From Nitrospiria bacterium (GTDB lineage Bacteria > Nitrospirota > Nitrospiria > Nitrospirales > UBA8639), in contig JAUIKP010000113.1 of NCBI GenBank assembly GCA_030430725.1, forward strand, positions 1 through 8,841: a stretch of DNA of 8,841 nucleotides, in the 5' to 3' direction. Within the stretch, counting starts at the first letter, position 1. The number at the start of each line of letters is the position of its first letter. The notes under the pieces were generated by a model, which saw nothing but the letters and a program-made list of their open reading frames with translations, searched no databases and was not told where the DNA came from. A program made the position numbers and the translations under genes. Of this stretch, positions 6,002-8,841 are shown piece by piece.

Positions 6002-6460
6002 CTAATATTTCATGTCAATATCTACATGGGTGACTTCCCCATTCACCTCAAAAGAGGATTCTTCAAAATTCGGAGCGGCTAAAAATAAGGAGGGATTTCT
6101 CGACACCCCAAACCCTTCGGTAGGCAATCCGAGCCAATTGCGGTCGAATTTATGATTATCGTTTTCATCATGATAGACGACCACGGCATATTTTCCTTCC
6201 ATCGGTGCGGCCAAACACAGGGTCATAGAACCTTTTTGGGCAGGTTCCCGTTCTTTATCAGCCTTAGCTCCCTTAACTAAAAAACTCTCCGGATCAGGTC
6301 CATACAGGACAGCCTTAAGGGTTCCTACAGCGTTTTTAATTCCATGCACATGAATGTGAATGGGCTTCCCTTCAGAGGGACAGGTATTGACCGGTAGTTG
6401 CAGCTCTTCACCGAAACTTGCTGAAACACTGAGCAAAAACACCATTATTAAAATGTACAT
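6002..6460 (-). CDS. Secreted DUF2141 family protein
   Basis: A 152-residue protein with a hydrophobic N-terminus (residues 2-16) and a likely signal peptidase I site after ASFG (17), so it is probably periplasmic or exported. The body shows the DUF2141 pattern: G-x-L-K-A-V-L-Y (46-53), a central GKYAVVVYHDENDNHKFD (89-106) with an Asp/Asn-rich loop reminiscent of calcium loops, LGLPTEGFGVS (110-120), and PNFEESSFEV (130-139). Cys27 and Cys82 could form a disulphide. The function of the family is unknown. Start ATG 6460 has a modest AAGG nine bases upstream. The n-region lacks a basic residue; the in-frame codons just upstream encode RRVG but offer no ATG, GTG or TTG. It is separated from lspA by 136 bases with a candidate terminator, so it probably has its own promoter. 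Confidence 0.8.
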   Translation of the reverse strand: MYILIMVFLLSVSASFGEELQLPVNTCPSEGKPIHIHVHGIKNAVGTLKAVLYGPDPESFLVKGAKADKEREPAQKGSMTLCLAAPMEGKYAVVVYHDENDNHKFDRNWLGLPTEGFGVSRNPSLFLAAPNFEESSFEVNGEVTHVDIDMKY

Positions 6461-6522
6461 GCCAACCCGCCTTTGGTCGCGAATAGACTGTGCCCGAAAA
6501 CAACTATGTCTTCAATACTCAC

Positions 6523-6574
6523 AAATGAGCCCCATATGATAGGCGTAAAATGAGCGGGGACACGCGTGGCTCAT
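6523..6574. repeat. AAATGAGC direct repeats plus inverted copy
   Basis: AAATGAGC occurs at 6523-6530 and again exactly 25 bases later at 6548-6555; GCTCAT at 6569-6574 is an inverted copy of its core. Between the last two lies the perfect eight-base palindrome CACGCGTG (6561-6568). The inverted pair can serve as a terminator stem, but the extra direct copy is not explained by that and might be an operator upstream of the DUF2141 gene. Confidence 0.35.
6546..6574 (-). terminator. Candidate terminator of ileS-lspA
   Basis: Read on the minus strand, ATGAGC (6574-6569) pairs with GCTCAT (6555-6550) around a 13-base loop, and the stem is followed by three more T residues. It begins 23 bases after the lspA stop. 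The stem is short, so strength is doubtful. Confidence 0.35.
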
Positions 6575-6596
6575 GGCTGAGGATGACTTAGGAAAA

Positions 6597-7118
6597 TTAG
6601 AGGGGAGGGTTTTCTTGAGGAGTCAAGTTGGGTTTCCGTTTTTCAAAGGCAAATAGCACAAGGAGGGAGCACACGCCCACGCTAATCGCAGAATCGGCCA
6701 CATTGAAGGCTGGCCAATGATAGCCATTGATATAGAAATCCAAAAAATCAATGACTTCCCCATATTGGAGTCGATCAATAAAATTCCCGATCGCTCCCCC
6801 AAAAATAGACGCAATGGTTAATTGCCCCCACCAATCGTGGGGCTCCAGACGTAAGAAGATGGTAATTAGTAATCCCATAGCAAAGAGGGAAGTCAGGAAA
6901 AAGAAAATGAGCCTAAACCCACTGCTGGTTGTGCCCATGATCCCAAATGCGGCGCCGGGATTCCTGATGTAGGTTAAAGAAAAATATCCGGGAATAATGG
7001 GAATGGATTCGTGGAGATACATCGAACTGGCAATGTAATATTTGGTGACCTGATCAAGGCTTACAATGCAGGCCACGACGAGCCCTAACAACACAAATCG
7101 ATGAATGCCCACGCTCAC
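6597..7118 (-). CDS. lspA: Lipoprotein signal peptidase (signal peptidase II)
   Basis: A 173-residue inner-membrane aspartyl protease that removes the signal peptide of diacylglyceryl-modified prolipoproteins. Four hydrophobic helices are seen at about 5-21, 68-89, 99-114 and 142-158. Family motifs are present: DQVTKYY (22-28), NPGAAFG (53-59), GNFIDR (111-116), and the catalytic aspartates in VIDF (Asp124) and FNVADS (Asp142). The frame is open further upstream into ileS, but I choose the GTG at 7118: it overlaps the ileS TGA by four bases (GTGA), has a perfect GGAGG seven bases upstream, and gives the usual family length. An ATG at 7136 would add six residues without a better ribosome site. 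Gene order ileS-lspA is common in bacteria. Essential in most Gram-negative species. Confidence 0.96.
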   Translation of the reverse strand: MSVGIHRFVLLGLVVACIVSLDQVTKYYIASSMYLHESIPIIPGYFSLTYIRNPGAAFGIMGTTSSGFRLIFFFLTSLFAMGLLITIFLRLEPHDWWGQLTIASIFGGAIGNFIDRLQYGEVIDFLDFYINGYHWPAFNVADSAISVGVCSLLVLFAFEKRKPNLTPQENPPL

Positions 7119-8841
7119 CGCAACGCCTCCACACATCGCCCGCAGAGCATTGGATGTTGGCCCTGAGACCCCACATCCTGGCGAATATTCCAACATCGAT
7201 CACATTTGGTGCCTTCGGCTTTAACGATCTCAATCGCCAAACCGAGGCTTGCCTCTACCAATTCGCCTTCAGGCAGGGTCGCAACTGCTTCCACCTTTAC
7301 GCACGAGACAATAAACAGTGCCGGCAAATCAGTGAGATACCGTTTGAGCAACGTATAATTGGGTTCAGTCGCATGCAAGATTACGGTGGCATCCAGAGAA
7401 GAGCCAATCACCTTGTCCCGTCTCGATTTTTCTAAAGCGAATTGCACCTTACTTCGGACTTGGAACAAGTATGCCCACGTCGCATGGAGCTGTGAGTCTT
7501 GAAAGACGGGGGGAGGTTCCGGAAAATCGGCCAAATGTACACTAACCGGTCTCGACCCTTCTTTCGTGGATTTTGGAAAAACCTGCCAAATTTCTTCAGC
7601 CGTAAAGCTCAGGATAGGCGCCATGAGCTTGGCTAAGGCTGACACAATCTCATACAAGACCGTTTGGGACCCACGCCGAAGTGGCGAGTTCGCTGGAAAG
7701 GTATACAACCGGTCTTTCAAAATATCCAAGTAGGTGGCACTCATATCCGTGGAACAAAAATAATCAATCTCATGCACGACTTGGCGAAACTGAAATTGCG
7801 CATACCCTTTCTTTACATTGTCGATCAATTGCCCTAACCGCCAGAGCGCCCATTGATCAAGTTCCGGCAAATCGGCATGGGATACCGCATGAGCGGCTGG
7901 ATCAAAATCATACAGATTGCTCAAGAGAAACCGGCAGGTATTGCGCACTTTTCGATAGGCGTCCGTCAATTGCTTTAAAATCTCTCTCGAGATACGCAGA
8001 TCTTCCTGATAATCCTGCGAGGCCACCCATAATCGCAGAATTTCCGCACCAGACTCTTTGATGATCTCTTGTGGGGTCACCACATTGCCTGCCGATTTCG
8101 ACATTTTCTTGCCTTCCCCATCCAAAACAAATCCATGCGTCAGCACGGACCGATAAGGAGCTTTTTCATCCGTCGTCACCGACGTCAAGAGCGAACTGTG
8201 GAACCACCCCCGATGTTGATCGGAACCTTCGAGATATAAGTCCGCGGGATACCATCCTTCACCTTGAGGCCTCAACACCGCCGCATGACTCACGCCCGAT
8301 TCAAACCAGACATCTAAAATATCATGTTCTTTTTTGAACGTATTTCCCCCACATTGCGAGCAATGAATACCGGAGGGCAACAAATCCGAAGCCGATCGGG
8401 TAAACCAGATGTCGGCACCCGCTTCCTCGACGAGATCCGCCACGTGCCCAATGAACTTAGGATCTGCTAAAGGAGCCGAACAGTTCTGGCAGGAAAAAGC
8501 TGGAATCGGCGTACCCCACATCCGTTGTCGTGACAGGCACCAATCCGGACGGTTTAGAATCATACCGAAAATTCGATCTTTTCCTCGTTCAGGGATCCAT
8601 TCCACCCGGTTAATTTCATTGAGGGCGTTATTGCGAAGTGCCCCTTCTTCCATAGAGACAAACCATTGTTGCGTAGCTCGAAAGATCACCGGTCGTTTAC
8701 ATCGCCAGCAATGCGGATAAGAATGTTCGAGCTTCTTTCCTCCAACTAACAACCCCTTGGCCTTTAAGACTTCCACAATTCCAGGATTCGCTTCCAGGAC
8801 GGGTTGCCCTGCAAATTCCGGAAATTCATTGGTAAATCTCC
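7115..8841 (-). CDS. ileS: Isoleucyl-tRNA synthetase, C-terminal 574 residues (N-terminus beyond right edge)
   Basis: Class I aminoacyl-tRNA synthetase that charges tRNA-Ile in the cytosol. The frame is open to the right edge; bacterial IleS is about 930 residues, so roughly 60 percent is here and the HIGH motif lies outside. Seen in order: HSYPHCWRCKRPVIFRAT (8725-8672), the rest of the catalytic domain with a two-pair CxxC insert (SCQNC and HCSQC), DILDVWFESGVSH (8320-8282), the ATP-binding loop GKKMSKS with KMSKS at 8107-8093, the helical anticodon-binding domain, and the C-terminal zinc-binding module CDRC...CGRC (7204-7133) typical of bacterial type IleS. The cysteine pairs are all intact, so the enzyme looks functional. 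The stop TGA at 7117-7115 overlaps lspA. Confidence 0.97.
   Translation of the reverse strand, partial: RFTNEFPEFAGQPVLEANPGIVEVLKAKGLLVGGKKLEHSYPHCWRCKRPVIFRATQQWFVSMEEGALRNNALNEINRVEWIPERGKDRIFGMILNRPDWCLSRQRMWGTPIPAFSCQNCSAPLADPKFIGHVADLVEEAGADIWFTRSASDLLPSGIHCSQCGGNTFKKEHDILDVWFESGVSHAAVLRPQGEGWYPADLYLEGSDQHRGWFHSSLLTSVTTDEKAPYRSVLTHGFVLDGEGKKMSKSAGNVVTPQEIIKESGAEILRLWVASQDYQEDLRISREILKQLTDAYRKVRNTCRFLLSNLYDFDPAAHAVSHADLPELDQWALWRLGQLIDNVKKGYAQFQFRQVVHEIDYFCSTDMSATYLDILKDRLYTFPANSPLRRGSQTVLYEIVSALAKLMAPILSFTAEEIWQVFPKSTKEGSRPVSVHLADFPEPPPVFQDSQLHATWAYLFQVRSKVQFALEKSRRDKVIGSSLDATVILHATEPNYTLLKRYLTDLPALFIVSCVKVEAVATLPEGELVEASLGLAIEIVKAEGTKCDRCWNIRQDVGSQGQHPMLCGRCVEALR
7126..7130 (-). promoter_or_regulatory. 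Strong ribosome binding site of lspA within the ileS 3' end
   Basis: Minus-strand GGAGG lies seven bases before the GTG at 7118 and inside the last codons of ileS. It decides the lspA start and, with the GTGA stop-start overlap, points to translational coupling. It is the clearest Shine-Dalgarno sequence in the window. Confidence 0.85.

Noticed and set aside
7119..7196. 26-residue upstream extension of LspA within ileS
   Set aside because: The GTG at 7118 has an ideal ribosome binding site and gives the normal family length.
7154..8720. Several plus-strand open frames antisense to ileS
   Set aside because: They mirror the codon structure of ileS, which is certain, and none has family features.

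Overview
The window looks like a chromosome segment of a Gram-negative bacterium of moderate GC content (judged by eye, not counted). Support for a double-membrane cell comes from lipoprotein signal peptidase LspA, a secreted DUF2141 protein and sugar-transfer genes of the kind that build surface glycans. A Nitrospira-like (Nitrospirota) host would fit the overall flavour, but this is a weak inference and no marker gene settles it.

Layout. Positions 1-447 (minus) hold the start of a protein that resembles phytanoyl-CoA dioxygenase (PhyH)-type proteins and runs off the left edge. After a 334-base non-coding gap with several small inverted repeats, a GpmA-like phosphoglycerate mutase (782-1525, plus) is followed 12 bases later by a 2-oxoglutarate/Fe(II) oxygenase (1538-2263, plus). 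Convergent to these is a kinase-fold protein of the lipopolysaccharide-kinase/aminoglycoside-phosphotransferase type (2301-3116, minus). Divergent from it are two glycosyltransferases in tandem, a family 2 enzyme (3392-4420) and a family 4 enzyme (4444-5709). A 292-base intergenic island follows, rich in hairpins, which looks like a dispersed repeat or a decayed short ORF. The right part, all on the minus strand, holds a secreted DUF2141 protein (6002-6460), lspA (6597-7118) and the C-terminal part of ileS (7115-8841, N-terminus beyond the right edge).

How the genes work together. ileS-lspA is a widely conserved housekeeping pair; here the lspA GTG start overlaps the ileS stop by four bases and has a strong GGAGG ribosome binding site inside ileS, so the two are probably translationally coupled. 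The left two thirds look like one edge of a surface-glycan assembly or modification locus: two glycosyltransferases, a small-molecule or sugar kinase homologue and one or two oxygenases. The GpmA homologue lies among these genes and has changed four residues that line the substrate pocket in the E. coli enzyme, which raises the possibility that it is no longer an ordinary glycolytic mutase. The left-block genes largely lack visible Shine-Dalgarno sequences, unlike lspA.

I did not find RNA genes, CRISPR arrays, complete insertion sequences or phage genes. The points most worth a second look are the altered GpmA, the structured island at about 5745-6001, and the kinase homologue whose catalytic motif has Tyr in place of the usual His.
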